Below are positions 51,466-60,176 of a stretch of DNA of 64,000 nt, in pieces. The notes under the pieces are model-generated. The model was not told the DNA's origin, did not search any database, and was given only the letters and a program-made list of their open reading frames with translations. Position numbers and translations under genes: made by a program. This stretch comes from Gilvimarinus algae. GTDB taxonomy: Bacteria > Pseudomonadota > Gammaproteobacteria > Pseudomonadales > Cellvibrionaceae. How positions within the stretch are numbered: position 1 is the first letter of the stretch; each line of letters opens with the position of its first letter. The DNA is taken from assembly GCF_030518215.1 (NCBI RefSeq), contig NZ_JAULRT010000035.1:434001-498000 (forward strand), written 5' to 3'.

Positions 51466-52773
51466 TTGTTCGGTGGCTTTAATCGTGGTCAAAGCAGTCT
51501 GATACTAGCGGTCCTTGTCACGATGATCGCTATTGTGGCGCATTCTTGGTTACCACCGCGCCAGATGGATCTTTTGGCCCGAGAAAATCTCAATACCTAT
51601 CTCTATTACGATGCCACCGACGGTGGGGGTACGATGGGGACGTGGCTCGACAGCGCAAGGCACCACTTTCGTTGCGAGCATATTGAGCCTTTAAAGCCCT
51701 CCACTTATTGCGGTATGAGCATAGAGCTCATTCAGGAGAGTGATCTCTCACAAGGTGTCGATTTTTCCTCTTATAACGCCATCATATTGGACATTGAGCT
51801 GGAGAGTACCCAGCCACGCATTTCGGTGATTTTGCGCAGTTTTAACCCGGATTATTCCGAGGCTGGCAATGTGAACACGGCGCAGCACATGGTGGTGACC
51901 CTGCGCCGGCAGGACCTCGATCAGCCCGTCACCGTGGGTTTTAATGAATTCTCCGTGTCCGAGTGGTGGCTGATCGATCGCGATATTCCGCGGAGTTTTA
52001 CCCTGCCGGACTTCAACAACATTGTGGTCATTGGCATTGATGTGCGCGACCGTCTCGGCCCGGGTCCTCACGATGTAAAGCTAAAACGGGCGGCATTAAC
52101 CGGGCCCTGGGTTAACGCCGAGAGTTGGTATCTCGGCATCCTCGCCACTTGGCTGATCGGTCTGGTCACCTACCTGGTGGTGCGCTCGCTGCATTGGAAG
52201 AGTCGGGCCAAGGGCAACGAGAAAAAACTGAAAAAATTGGCGAGCCGTCATCGCGAGCTGCGCGGAGAGGCCCAGGAACTCAAGCAGCGCTCCGAGCGCG
52301 ACAGCCTGTCCGGCCTGTTAAACCGGCTGGGCTTCGAGGAGGCCTTTGAGCGCATGGACACCTCGCTCGAGGCCCCTGTAGCGGTGATACTTATCGACAT
52401 TGACCACTTTAAACGTATCAACGATCGGCGCGGCCATGCCGAGGGCGATAGGGTCATTCGCGAGGTGTCCTCCATTATCAGCCGCAATACTCGCGCGCAG
52501 GATATTCTCGCGCGCTGGGGTGGTGAGGAGTTTTTGCTGGTCTGCCCCCGCACGAGCTTGGCCCAGGCGTTTCAGTTGGCTGAAAAAATTCGCCACTGTA
52601 TTTTCAGTGCCAATTACTTTGCCGATCGTCCCCTGGCCGTCAGCGCCAGCCTCGGTGTCGCCGAGCTCAAGCAGGGCGAAAGTTTTACCCAGTTGTTCAA
52701 TCGGGTAGATGAATGCCTCTATCGCGCCAAGGGTCTCGGGCGCAATTGCACGGTACTTGAGTCAGAAGGTTAG
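51466..52773 (+). CDS. Diguanylate cyclase with periplasmic beta-sandwich sensor (copy 2)
   Basis: Paralogue of the gene just upstream, with the same layout: membrane helix (about 10-28), periplasmic domain with Cys70 and Cys82 at equivalent places, second helix (about 225-245), charged coiled coil and GGDEF domain. GGEEF lies near residue 351 with an RAQD inhibitory site. The two proteins align over their whole length, pointing to tandem duplication followed by divergence of the sensor. Translation starts at TTG (51466) after GGGGGAAG. The same octamer GCTACACT occurs 46 nt upstream, so the promoter may have been duplicated too. Confidence 0.9.
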   Translation: MFGGFNRGQSSLILAVLVTMIAIVAHSWLPPRQMDLLARENLNTYLYYDATDGGGTMGTWLDSARHHFRCEHIEPLKPSTYCGMSIELIQESDLSQGVDFSSYNAIILDIELESTQPRISVILRSFNPDYSEAGNVNTAQHMVVTLRRQDLDQPVTVGFNEFSVSEWWLIDRDIPRSFTLPDFNNIVVIGIDVRDRLGPGPHDVKLKRAALTGPWVNAESWYLGILATWLIGLVTYLVVRSLHWKSRAKGNEKKLKKLASRHRELRGEAQELKQRSERDSLSGLLNRLGFEEAFERMDTSLEAPVAVILIDIDHFKRINDRRGHAEGDRVIREVSSIISRNTRAQDILARWGGEEFLLVCPRTSLAQAFQLAEKIRHCIFSANYFADRPLAVSASLGVAELKQGESFTQLFNRVDECLYRAKGLGRNCTVLESEG

Positions 52774-52828
52774 ACCCTTTCTTCTTGTGGGTTACAATAG
52801 TGCGATTTGCTGCCAACACGATGCCAGA

Positions 52829-53950
52829 ATGGGTAACTCGCGACTTGTAACCGGTTTGTTCTCTGCGCTGGTGCTGATCGGTTGCACGGCTCACCAGCCG
52901 GTGTACCGGCCTATCGCCACCGACGCCTTTGCCGACTCCCTTGAGCAGTGGAGTGCGCTGCACCCGGATAAGCGGATCGAACCGCACGATCGGCACCAGA
53001 TACTCGCCATCGCCGACAACCTCTTGCTGATGCAGCGCAATAGCGGCGGCTGGCCGGCCAATCGCAACCCGTTTCGCAAATTGAGCGATGATGAGCGACT
53101 GCAGTTTCTCAAGGACCAAAACGCCCAGGACGGCAGCTTTGCCAATCACACCATGTTCCCGCAGATTTTCTATCTGTCCCATGTCTATTTGCAGACCGGT
53201 GATGTGCGCTATCGCAATGCGGCGCGCAAGGGGCTGCGGCTGGTGCTGGCTGCGCAGCTGTACAACGGCGGCTGGACGCTGAACGCGCGCCCGGCGACGG
53301 CGATTGCGGTGGATCAGGCGGTGGTGGACACAGCGGTGACTCTCGATGCCCTGCGCTTTTTACGCAAGGTGGCGGCCGGACTGATGCCCTACGGCTACAT
53401 CCCCTTTGATGTCCGCCGCGAGGCCGCCGAGGCGGTGCGCAAGGGTGATGCGCTCTTGCTGCGCTTACAGCAGGCGCACAACAGCCGGGCGAGCATCTGG
53501 GCGGGGGCCTATAGCCTGGAGACGTCTCGCCCGGCGGCGGCGCGTGGGCAGCCGCTGCCCACTTTGGATGTGGCTGTTAGCACCGATATTGTCCGCTACC
53601 TGATGCAGATTCAGCGCCCGCCGGCTGAAGTCATTCGTGCGGTAGAAGGCGCGGTTGACTGGTTTGAGCGCAATAGCATGCAGCGCTGGTACAGCCGCTT
53701 GCCGCAAGTCGCCTACGGCGGCCCCTGGCCCCACTCGGAGAGTTTGCCCTCCACCGAGCCACTGTGGGCGAGTCATTATCAGATCGATACCTCGGCGCCT
53801 GTGGTGGCCGGGGCCAGCCTGGCGGCGCAGGACACTGGGGTGGTTTACGGGCCGGGGGTGGGCGCCTGGGCAGAGACACTCTTGAGCGAGGCCTACCCCG
53901 CGTGGCGCGAGGCCAATATTCGCCCGGCGGGCGCGCCGGCGAGCCTCTAG
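52829..53950 (+). CDS. PL10-like pectate-lyase-family lipoprotein
   Basis: The chosen ATG (52829) gives 373 residues with a lipoprotein signal (LVTGLFSALVLIGC; Cys near residue 19). The mature part has the PL10-type segments IADNLLLMQRNSGGWPANRNP and AAQLYNGGWTLN and an all-helical repeat character, as in alpha/alpha-toroid pectate lyases. The usual calcium-binding and catalytic residues cannot be assigned with confidence, so activity on polygalacturonate is uncertain. It follows the two diguanylate cyclases by 55 nt on the same strand, perhaps linking sugar sensing to a surface enzyme. Its TAG stop overlaps that of the convergent plsC gene (CTAG). Confidence 0.75.
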   Translation: MGNSRLVTGLFSALVLIGCTAHQPVYRPIATDAFADSLEQWSALHPDKRIEPHDRHQILAIADNLLLMQRNSGGWPANRNPFRKLSDDERLQFLKDQNAQDGSFANHTMFPQIFYLSHVYLQTGDVRYRNAARKGLRLVLAAQLYNGGWTLNARPATAIAVDQAVVDTAVTLDALRFLRKVAAGLMPYGYIPFDVRREAAEAVRKGDALLLRLQQAHNSRASIWAGAYSLETSRPAAARGQPLPTLDVAVSTDIVRYLMQIQRPPAEVIRAVEGAVDWFERNSMQRWYSRLPQVAYGGPWPHSESLPSTEPLWASHYQIDTSAPVVAGASLAAQDTGVVYGPGVGAWAETLLSEAYPAWREANIRPAGAPASL

Positions 53951-54726
53951 CGCTCTGTGGTGATCGGCTTTTCGGCCAGATCGTGGCTGTAGATGCCGTC
54001 TTTGCGGGCCAGCGGCAGATCGGTAATCTGCTGTTCAGTCCAGCGTTTGACCTCTTCGGTGAGGCGCTTGCGATCCCAGCCGGCCGGGTCAATGGCATCG
54101 CCAATCACCACCGTAATGGTGCCCGGATACTTTAAAAAGTGTTTGTGCGGCCAGCACTCGGCTGCGTTGTGCGCCACCGGCACAACCGGTACGCCCGCCG
54201 CGCAGGCGATGTCGGCGCCGCTTTTGTAGTAGGTGCCTACCTTGCCCAGTGGCATACGCGTGCCCTCGGGAAAAATCAGCACACTGATCCCCTCTTGCAG
54301 CCGCTCTATCCCCTTGGCTTTGACGTCCTTGAGTGCCTGCATGCGGTTGGAGCGGTCAATCGCGATGGGTTTGAGTGCGGCCAGCCCCCAACCAAAAAAA
54401 GGAATACGCATCAGCTCTTTTTTCAAAATGGTGCTGATGGGGGCCATGTAGTACTGCAGAAACATGGTTTCCCAGGTGCTCTGGTGCTTGGCCATGACCA
54501 CCACCGGATGGTCGATGCGCTTGCGGTGGTCTATGACCTTAAAGCGAATCTGGCAGGTCAGGCGCAGCCAGAACATCACAAAGCGGTTCCAAAGCGTGAT
54601 CAGCCGCCAGCGATAACGGTAGGGCACAAAGGGCCAGATCATAACGCTGATGCTGCCGGCGATAATCCCGGTGCCGTAGTAACCGATGTTAAAAAGAAGC
54701 GTGCGTAAGTAGAGCAACAGGGGCAT
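53947..54726 (-). CDS. plsC: 1-acyl-sn-glycerol-3-phosphate acyltransferase (PlsC family)
   Basis: Makes phosphatidic acid from lysophosphatidic acid at the inner membrane. The 259-residue protein has the catalytic block HQSTWE (81-86), with Glu in place of the more common Asp of HX4D, and FPEGTRMP near residue 152. The N-terminus carries one or two membrane helices. HQSTWE is a variant I know from other gammaproteobacterial LPAATs, so it should be active. It is the last gene of glyQ-glyS-gmhB-plsC, 15 nt after gmhB. Confidence 0.93.
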   Translation of the reverse strand: MPLLLYLRTLLFNIGYYGTGIIAGSISVMIWPFVPYRYRWRLITLWNRFVMFWLRLTCQIRFKVIDHRKRIDHPVVVMAKHQSTWETMFLQYYMAPISTILKKELMRIPFFGWGLAALKPIAIDRSNRMQALKDVKAKGIERLQEGISVLIFPEGTRMPLGKVGTYYKSGADIACAAGVPVVPVAHNAAECWPHKHFLKYPGTITVVIGDAIDPAGWDRKRLTEEVKRWTEQQITDLPLARKDGIYSHDLAEKPITTER

Positions 54727-54741
54727 CCTTGTAGGCGTAAC

Positions 54742-55305
54742 TCAGACGACGGCGCCGACCGCGCTGTTGAGATTGGCGAAGACCTCGACGCCGTGGCCCT
54801 CCAGCGTGTATTCGGGATAGCTGCCGGGGTGGTGCTCGAGTTGCGCCAGGGTCTGCTGGCCTTTGCCGGTCTGTACCAGAATCAGCCGGCAATCCTTGGC
54901 GAGTCCGGCCTGCAGATCGCGCAGGCTGTCGCCGACCAGCACAGCGCTCTGCGCACTGGTGTTGAATTCGGCCTCAATGGCGTCAATCAGCCCAGGCAGG
55001 GGTTTGCGGCACTTGCAGTGGTCTTCGGGGCCGTGAGGGCAGTAGAAAATAGCTGCCAGCTGGGCGCCCTGGGCCTCCACCAGCTCTGTCAGCTTGGCGT
55101 GCATGGCCTCCAGGTCGTCAAGGTCAAAGTAACCGCGGGCCAGCCCCGACTGGTTGGTGGCGACCACCACGGTATAACCTGCGCGGTACAGGCGGGCGAT
55201 GGCCTCTATGCTGCCGTCGATGGGGCGCCACTGCTCGGCCGAGCGCACATAGTCGTCCCTGTCGTGGTTGATTACACCGTCCCGGTCGAGAATGGCCAGT
55301 TTCAT
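54742..55305 (-). CDS. gmhB: D-glycero-beta-D-manno-heptose 1,7-bisphosphate 7-phosphatase
   Basis: HAD-family phosphatase in ADP-heptose synthesis for lipopolysaccharide core. The 187-residue protein has the HAD motif LDRDGVIN (6-13), ATNQSGLARGYF near residue 49, the zinc-binding loop CPHGPEDHCKCRKP near residue 89 and VGDSLRDLQAG near 123. It starts 3 nt after glyS, the same order found in Pseudomonas. Confidence 0.96.
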   Translation of the reverse strand: MKLAILDRDGVINHDRDDYVRSAEQWRPIDGSIEAIARLYRAGYTVVVATNQSGLARGYFDLDDLEAMHAKLTELVEAQGAQLAAIFYCPHGPEDHCKCRKPLPGLIDAIEAEFNTSAQSAVLVGDSLRDLQAGLAKDCRLILVQTGKGQQTLAQLEHHPGSYPEYTLEGHGVEVFANLNSAVGAVV

Positions 55306-55308
55306 CGG

Positions 55309-57387
55309 TTAACCCTTGGTTGGCGCCAATAGAGAAATGTCGGCCACCTGCAAAAACAAGCCGCGCAGTTGCGCCAGCAGTGCCAGGCGATTGTTTTTCA
55401 GGGCCTCGTCATCCGCCATAACCATCACATCGTCGAAAAAGGTGTCTACCGGCTCGCGCAGACTCGCCAGTTCAGCCAGGGCATCGGCGTAGCGGCGCTC
55501 GGCAAACAGCGGTGTTACCCGGCTGGTCTTTTCGGCGACGGCTTCAGCCAGGGCCTTTTCGGCGCCCTCTTGCAGAAGAGCGGTGTCGACGCTTTGCGCC
55601 GGGGCGGTGTCGAGTTTGCCGAGAATGTTGGACACACGCTTGTTGGCGGCGGCGAGGGCGCTGGCCTCGCTCATGCGGGCGAAGGCGTCCACCGCCAGCA
55701 CCCGGGCGTTGATGTCCAGCGGGTGGCTGAGGTTTTTCGCCGCCACGGCCAGGTAGACCTCAGTGGCGATTTGGTCTTCCTCATACCAGGCGCGGAAGCG
55801 CTCGAGCATATAGGCGAGTACGTCGTCGATGGTGGTGGCCGGGTCTTTGATGTTGTCGCAGTGGCTGGCGGCGGCCAGCTCCAGCAGTTCGCGCAGATCC
55901 AAATTGATGTCCTGTTCGACCATCAGGCGCAGGGCGCCCAGGCTGGCGCGGCGCAGCGCAAAAGGGTCTTTGGAGCCGGTGGGCTTTTGCCCGATGCCGA
56001 AAATGCCGACGATGGTGTCCAACCGGTCCGCCAGTGCGAGCAGGGTGCCGGTTGGGGTTTGCGGCAGTTTGTCGCCGGCAAATTTTGGCAGGTACTGTTC
56101 GGTCAGGGCGCGGGCGACTTCTTCGTCCTCACCATCGTTGATGGCGTAGTAGTAAGCGGCGATACCCTGCATCTTGTCGAATTCGAGCACCATTTCAGTG
56201 ACCAGATCGGCTTTGGAAAGCTCGCCGGCGCGTTTGGCTTTGGCGGTATCACCGCCGGTTTTCCCGGCGATGGCGGCGGCCAGCGAGGCAACCCGTTCAG
56301 TCTTGTCAAAAATGCTGCCGAGCTGGGCCTGAAACACAATGCTCTTCAGGCGCTCGCGCTGGTTCGCGAGTGGGGTTTTCTTGTCGGTATCAAAAAAGAA
56401 GGCCGCGTCGGACAGGCGCGGGCGGATCACCCGCTCGTTGCCATCGATCACTTGCGCCGGGTCGGTGGATTCGATGTTGCACAGGGTAATAAAGTTGGGC
56501 TTGAGTTTGCCCTGGTCATCCACCACGTGGAAGTACTTTTGGTGTTCCGCCATCGAGGAGATCAGCGCCTCGGCGGGCACGTTCAAAAAGCGCTCCTCAA
56601 AGGTGCCGGTCAGGGCCACCGGCCACTCGACCAGCGCAGTCACCTCGTCCAGCAGGTCCTCGTCGATAACCGCGGTGCCATGAATGGCGGAGGCTTCGCG
56701 GTTGACCTGCTCGATAATCAGCGAGCGGCGCTCGGCCCTGTCGACCAGTACGTAGGCCGTGCGCAGCGCCTCCACGTAATCGCCGGCACGGCTCAAAGGG
56801 ATCGCCTGATTGTGATGAAAACGGTGTCCGCGGGATTCGCGGCCGGTTTTCACCCCGAGGATCTCAGTCTCTACCAGAGCTTCGCCATAGAGCATCACCG
56901 CCCAGTGCACCGGGCGAACAAACTCGGTGCGCGAGGCGCCCCAGCGCATACGCTTGGGAATGGGCAGCTTGGCCAGCGCCTCGTCGATAATAGCGGGTAG
57001 CAGTGCGACGGCCTGCTCGCCGCCGGCTTTCTGCCGGGCCACCAGTTTGTCGGCTTTGCCGTCGTTTTCTGTGGTGAGCTGCTCGACACTCAGGCCGTTT
57101 TTACTGGCGAAGGCTTCGGCGGCCTTGGTGGGCTTGCCCTCTTTATCAAAGGCAATCTGCGCCGGCGGACCCCAGACCGTGACTTCCTGCACTGCTGTCG
57201 CCTCGGCCAGTTGGTCGATAAGTAGCGCCAGACGGCGCGGGGCCGCGTAGCTGCGGATGCCCTGGTGCGACAGGCCGGCCTTTTCCAGGCCCTCGGCAAC
57301 ACCGGTTTCAAAGGCGGCAATCAGGGATTTGAGTGCGACCGGCGGCAGTTCTTCGGTGCCCAGTTCAAACAAAAAATCAGCAGACAT
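55309..57387 (-). CDS. glyS: Glycyl-tRNA synthetase beta subunit
   Basis: Tetrameric glycyl-tRNA synthetase of the bacterial alpha2beta2 type; the beta chain binds tRNA. The 692-residue protein starts MSADFLFELGTEELPPVALK and has the HD-like region and anticodon-binding C-terminus of the family (AYMLERFRAWYEEDQ). Length is normal. It begins 3 nt after glyQ. Confidence 0.97.
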   Translation of the reverse strand: MSADFLFELGTEELPPVALKSLIAAFETGVAEGLEKAGLSHQGIRSYAAPRRLALLIDQLAEATAVQEVTVWGPPAQIAFDKEGKPTKAAEAFASKNGLSVEQLTTENDGKADKLVARQKAGGEQAVALLPAIIDEALAKLPIPKRMRWGASRTEFVRPVHWAVMLYGEALVETEILGVKTGRESRGHRFHHNQAIPLSRAGDYVEALRTAYVLVDRAERRSLIIEQVNREASAIHGTAVIDEDLLDEVTALVEWPVALTGTFEERFLNVPAEALISSMAEHQKYFHVVDDQGKLKPNFITLCNIESTDPAQVIDGNERVIRPRLSDAAFFFDTDKKTPLANQRERLKSIVFQAQLGSIFDKTERVASLAAAIAGKTGGDTAKAKRAGELSKADLVTEMVLEFDKMQGIAAYYYAINDGEDEEVARALTEQYLPKFAGDKLPQTPTGTLLALADRLDTIVGIFGIGQKPTGSKDPFALRRASLGALRLMVEQDINLDLRELLELAAASHCDNIKDPATTIDDVLAYMLERFRAWYEEDQIATEVYLAVAAKNLSHPLDINARVLAVDAFARMSEASALAAANKRVSNILGKLDTAPAQSVDTALLQEGAEKALAEAVAEKTSRVTPLFAERRYADALAELASLREPVDTFFDDVMVMADDEALKNNRLALLAQLRGLFLQVADISLLAPTKG

Positions 57388-57390
57388 GGG

Positions 57391-58338
57391 TTACTTCTCC
57401 TCCGCGGCTAAAACTTCCCGGCGCAGTGACTCTTCGGCCAGCGGGAAACCCAGTGATTTGCGGGTATCAAAATAGGCTTGGGCGACGGCGCGCGCCAAAG
57501 TGCGCACGCGCAGAATAAAACGCTGGCGCTCGGTCACGGAAATGGCGTGGCGGGCATCCAGCAGGTTAAAAGCGTGGGAGGCCTTCATGACCATTTCATA
57601 GGCGGGCAGGGGCAGTCCAGCCGCCACCAGGCGTTCGCTCTCGCGCTCGCAGACATCAAAGGTGTGAAACAGGAATTCCACATCGGCCTGCTCGAAATTG
57701 TAACGGGACATTTCCACTTCGTTCTGGTGGAAGACATCGCCGTAGGTGACTTTGTCGCCCGAGGGGCTGATGGTCCAGACCAGATCGAAGATCGAATCCA
57801 CCCCCTGCAGGTACATGGCGATGCGCTCGAGCCCATAGGTAATTTCGCCGGTTACGGGGTAGCACTCGAGCCCGCCCACCTGTTGGAAGTAGGTGAACTG
57901 GGTTACCTCCATGCCGTTCAGCCACACTTCCCAGCCCAGCCCCCAGGCGCCGAGGGTGGGCGATTCCCAGTTGTCCTCGACGAAGCGGATATCGTGGATG
58001 GCCGTATCAATGCCCAGTTCACGCAGAGAGCCCAAGTACAACTCCTGAATGTTAATGGGCGAGGGCTTAAGCACGACCTGGAATTGGTAATAGTGTTGCA
58101 GGCGGTTGGGATTTTCGCCATAGCGGCCGTCGGTAGGGCGGCGGCATGGCTGGACATAGGCGCTGTTCCAGGTTTCCGGGCCGATGGCGCGCAGGAAGGT
58201 GGCCGGATGAAAGGTGCCGGCACCGACTTCCATATCCAGCGGTTGCAGAACAACGCAGCCCTGGCGGGCCCAGTACTCCTGCAGGGCGAGAATCAGCCCC
58301 TGAAAGGTGCTTACATCGGCTTTGGGTCTTTCGGACAC
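57391..58338 (-). CDS. glyQ: Glycyl-tRNA synthetase alpha subunit
   Basis: Catalytic class II synthetase chain that activates glycine. The 315-residue protein contains [36 protein letters not shown] and [20 protein letters not shown]. The start is GTG (58336-58338) after GGAGG. It heads the glyQ-glyS-gmhB-plsC operon. The 216-bp gap to the divergent acyltransferase gene should hold both promoters. Confidence 0.97.
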   Translation of the reverse strand: MSERPKADVSTFQGLILALQEYWARQGCVVLQPLDMEVGAGTFHPATFLRAIGPETWNSAYVQPCRRPTDGRYGENPNRLQHYYQFQVVLKPSPINIQELYLGSLRELGIDTAIHDIRFVEDNWESPTLGAWGLGWEVWLNGMEVTQFTYFQQVGGLECYPVTGEITYGLERIAMYLQGVDSIFDLVWTISPSGDKVTYGDVFHQNEVEMSRYNFEQADVEFLFHTFDVCERESERLVAAGLPLPAYEMVMKASHAFNLLDARHAISVTERQRFILRVRTLARAVAQAYFDTRKSLGFPLAEESLRREVLAAEEK

Positions 58339-58554
58339 AGCGTTTGGCCTCCGGCGGTTTAGGTGTGGCGCTTTGGCGCGGGTAAATCAAAGGGGCGAAT
58401 TATAGCGTCACAACTTGGCTATTGGTATGGCGGGGCGGCAAACTGGCGGGGTTTTGCCGGTAAAGTGCGAGAAAGTGTGGTCACGTGCTTTTCGCTGGCA
58501 CAAGAATTCCGGTAAGCTTCTTCTCTTTTTGTTGGGCCTAGTCTGGAGCTTTGC

Positions 58555-59424
58555 GTGAAGCAACGAGTGGTATTGGCGCTGGTAAAGGGCCTTGGTTGTC
58601 TGCCTCTGGGGTCGGCGCGTGCTCTGGGCGCGGCGGTTGGCTGGCTGCTGTGGAAAACCGGCGCGCGTGCGGCAAAGACGACGCGGACCAACCTGGCGCT
58701 GTGCATGCCGCAGATGCCGGAGGCCGAGCGCGAGCAACTGACGCGCCGCAGCCTGATCGAAACCGGCCGTGCCGGTGCAGAAATTCCTGTGATCTGGCGC
58801 CGCCGCGACAGTTGGCTGCGTCAGAAAGTGCTCGATTACGAAGGTGGCGAGCTGGTGCGCCGCTCTTTGCAGCAGGGCAAGGGGGTTATTATGCTGACCC
58901 CGCATCTGGGTGATTGGGAAGTGCTGCCGTGTATTTTGTCGCTGCACGGCAAGCTCACCATTCTCTACCAGCCGCCGGGTGACTCAGCGCTCGATGACTA
59001 TATCTGCCGGGCCCGCCAGCGAGCGCATTTGGCCTTGGCGCCCACCAGCCGCCGGGGCGTGGCGCTTTTGATCAAGGCGCTCAAGCGCGGTGAAATGGTG
59101 GGGATTTTGCCGGACCAGGTGCCCGACCCCGGCTATGGCGGAATTGAAGCGCCGTTTTTTGGTCAGAGTGCCCTCACAATGACGCTGGTGCACAGTTTGA
59201 TGCGAAGCACCGAGTGCGAAGTGCTGATGTGCTATGCACTGCGCATTCCCGGCGGATTCAAGGTGGTCTACCGGTCTTGCGACAGCGCCATTTACGATGC
59301 GGACCCAGTGGTGGCGGCCGAGGGCTTGAACCGCTCGGTGGAGCAGGCTCTGCTGCAGGCGCCGGCGCAATACCAGTGGGAATACAAACGATTCAAAGGG
59401 CGCGCCGCTGGCGAGCCCTACTGA
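58555..59424 (+). CDS. Lipid A biosynthesis acyltransferase family protein (LpxL/HtrB-like)
   Basis: Late acyltransferase adding a secondary acyl chain to lipid A, or a related lipid acyltransferase. The 289-residue protein has an N-terminal membrane-associated helix and the catalytic HLGDWE (His117, Glu122), followed by ILPDQVPDPGYGG near residue 183 and a final YQWEYKRFKG. It is shorter than E. coli LpxL (306) but complete. It starts at GTG (58555) after TGGAG. It is unclear whether it is LpxL, LpxM or another member; in pseudomonads the gene beside glyQS is annotated as a lauroyl acyltransferase. Confidence 0.9.
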   Translation: MKQRVVLALVKGLGCLPLGSARALGAAVGWLLWKTGARAAKTTRTNLALCMPQMPEAEREQLTRRSLIETGRAGAEIPVIWRRRDSWLRQKVLDYEGGELVRRSLQQGKGVIMLTPHLGDWEVLPCILSLHGKLTILYQPPGDSALDDYICRARQRAHLALAPTSRRGVALLIKALKRGEMVGILPDQVPDPGYGGIEAPFFGQSALTMTLVHSLMRSTECEVLMCYALRIPGGFKVVYRSCDSAIYDADPVVAAEGLNRSVEQALLQAPAQYQWEYKRFKGRAAGEPY

Positions 59425-59441
59425 ACAGACAGGTGAAATCA

Positions 59442-60176
59442 ATGAAGTTAGCAGCGCGGTTTGCTCTGTGTGCCCTGCCGGTATTGATGGCAGGCTGCGC
59501 CGGTCAGTACCGATTGGTAGAGACCAGTGACCTGGAAACAGTGAATCAGTGTGCCATGGCCTCGGACCACAATCATCAGCTGCTGTTGACTCAGCAGCGC
59601 GATTTGTCGCAGGGGTTCGCCGAGTTGCTCGCCGAGCTGGAGCAGACCCGCTCCCAGGTGGCCAAGGCCGAGGCGGCGAATTGCCCTGACGTCACTTTTA
59701 TTGCTCCGCCGCCGAAAGATAACTCAACTGAGCCGGTCATGGATCAGGTGGCCAAACAACTGGTTGGCGCCACCGAGCAAGTCTACTTTGACGATCTGGC
59801 TTTGAGTCTGGAGGCTCGCATTGATACAGGCATCAGCACCGCCATTTTACCGGTGCGTGATATCCAGCGTTTCGAGCGCAACGGGGAAGACTGGGTAAGG
59901 TTTAGCTTGTCGGCCGACAGCGAAGATGACAGCGCCTTTGAGCGCAAGATGATTCGCCAAAGCAGTGTTGCATCCGAAGGGCAAAGACCGGTGATTGCGC
60001 TGCGCTTTACGCTCGGTCGCATTACCCAGCAGGGTGAGTTTGTCCTGGCCGATCGCAAGCAGTCGGCCCCGTCGGTAAGACTCGGGCGTTTGGCATTGCG
60101 CGATGTCATGGTCGTCGATGTCAGCCGCGATAATATTGCTTCACTGCCAGACCCAGAACAGGCCTCCGAAAAATGA
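59442..60176 (+). CDS. Lipoprotein with retropepsin-like ATP-dependent zinc-protease-family domain
   Basis: The ATG at 59442 (AGGTG upstream) gives 244 residues with a lipoprotein signal ending LMAGC (Cys19). Residues 40-78 may form a coiled coil. From about residue 118 comes the conserved domain called ATP-dependent zinc protease (PF05618-like): EARIDTGISTAILP, where DTG (128-130) resembles the retropepsin catalytic triplet, then FERNGEDWVRFSL, RPVIALRFTLG and VRLGRLALRDVMVVDVSRDN. Family knowledge links this domain to RimK-type ligases and 7TM transglutaminase-like proteins, which follow here. Its stop overlaps the next ATG by 4 nt. Probably periplasm-facing; substrate unknown. Confidence 0.85.
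   Translation: MKLAARFALCALPVLMAGCAGQYRLVETSDLETVNQCAMASDHNHQLLLTQQRDLSQGFAELLAELEQTRSQVAKAEAANCPDVTFIAPPPKDNSTEPVMDQVAKQLVGATEQVYFDDLALSLEARIDTGISTAILPVRDIQRFERNGEDWVRFSLSADSEDDSAFERKMIRQSSVASEGQRPVIALRFTLGRITQQGEFVLADRKQSAPSVRLGRLALRDVMVVDVSRDNIASLPDPEQASEK

Noticed and set aside
55369-57000. 543-codon open frame on the plus strand opposite glyS
   Set aside because: Antisense shadow of glyS with repetitive Gly/Val/Gln composition and no recognisable domain.
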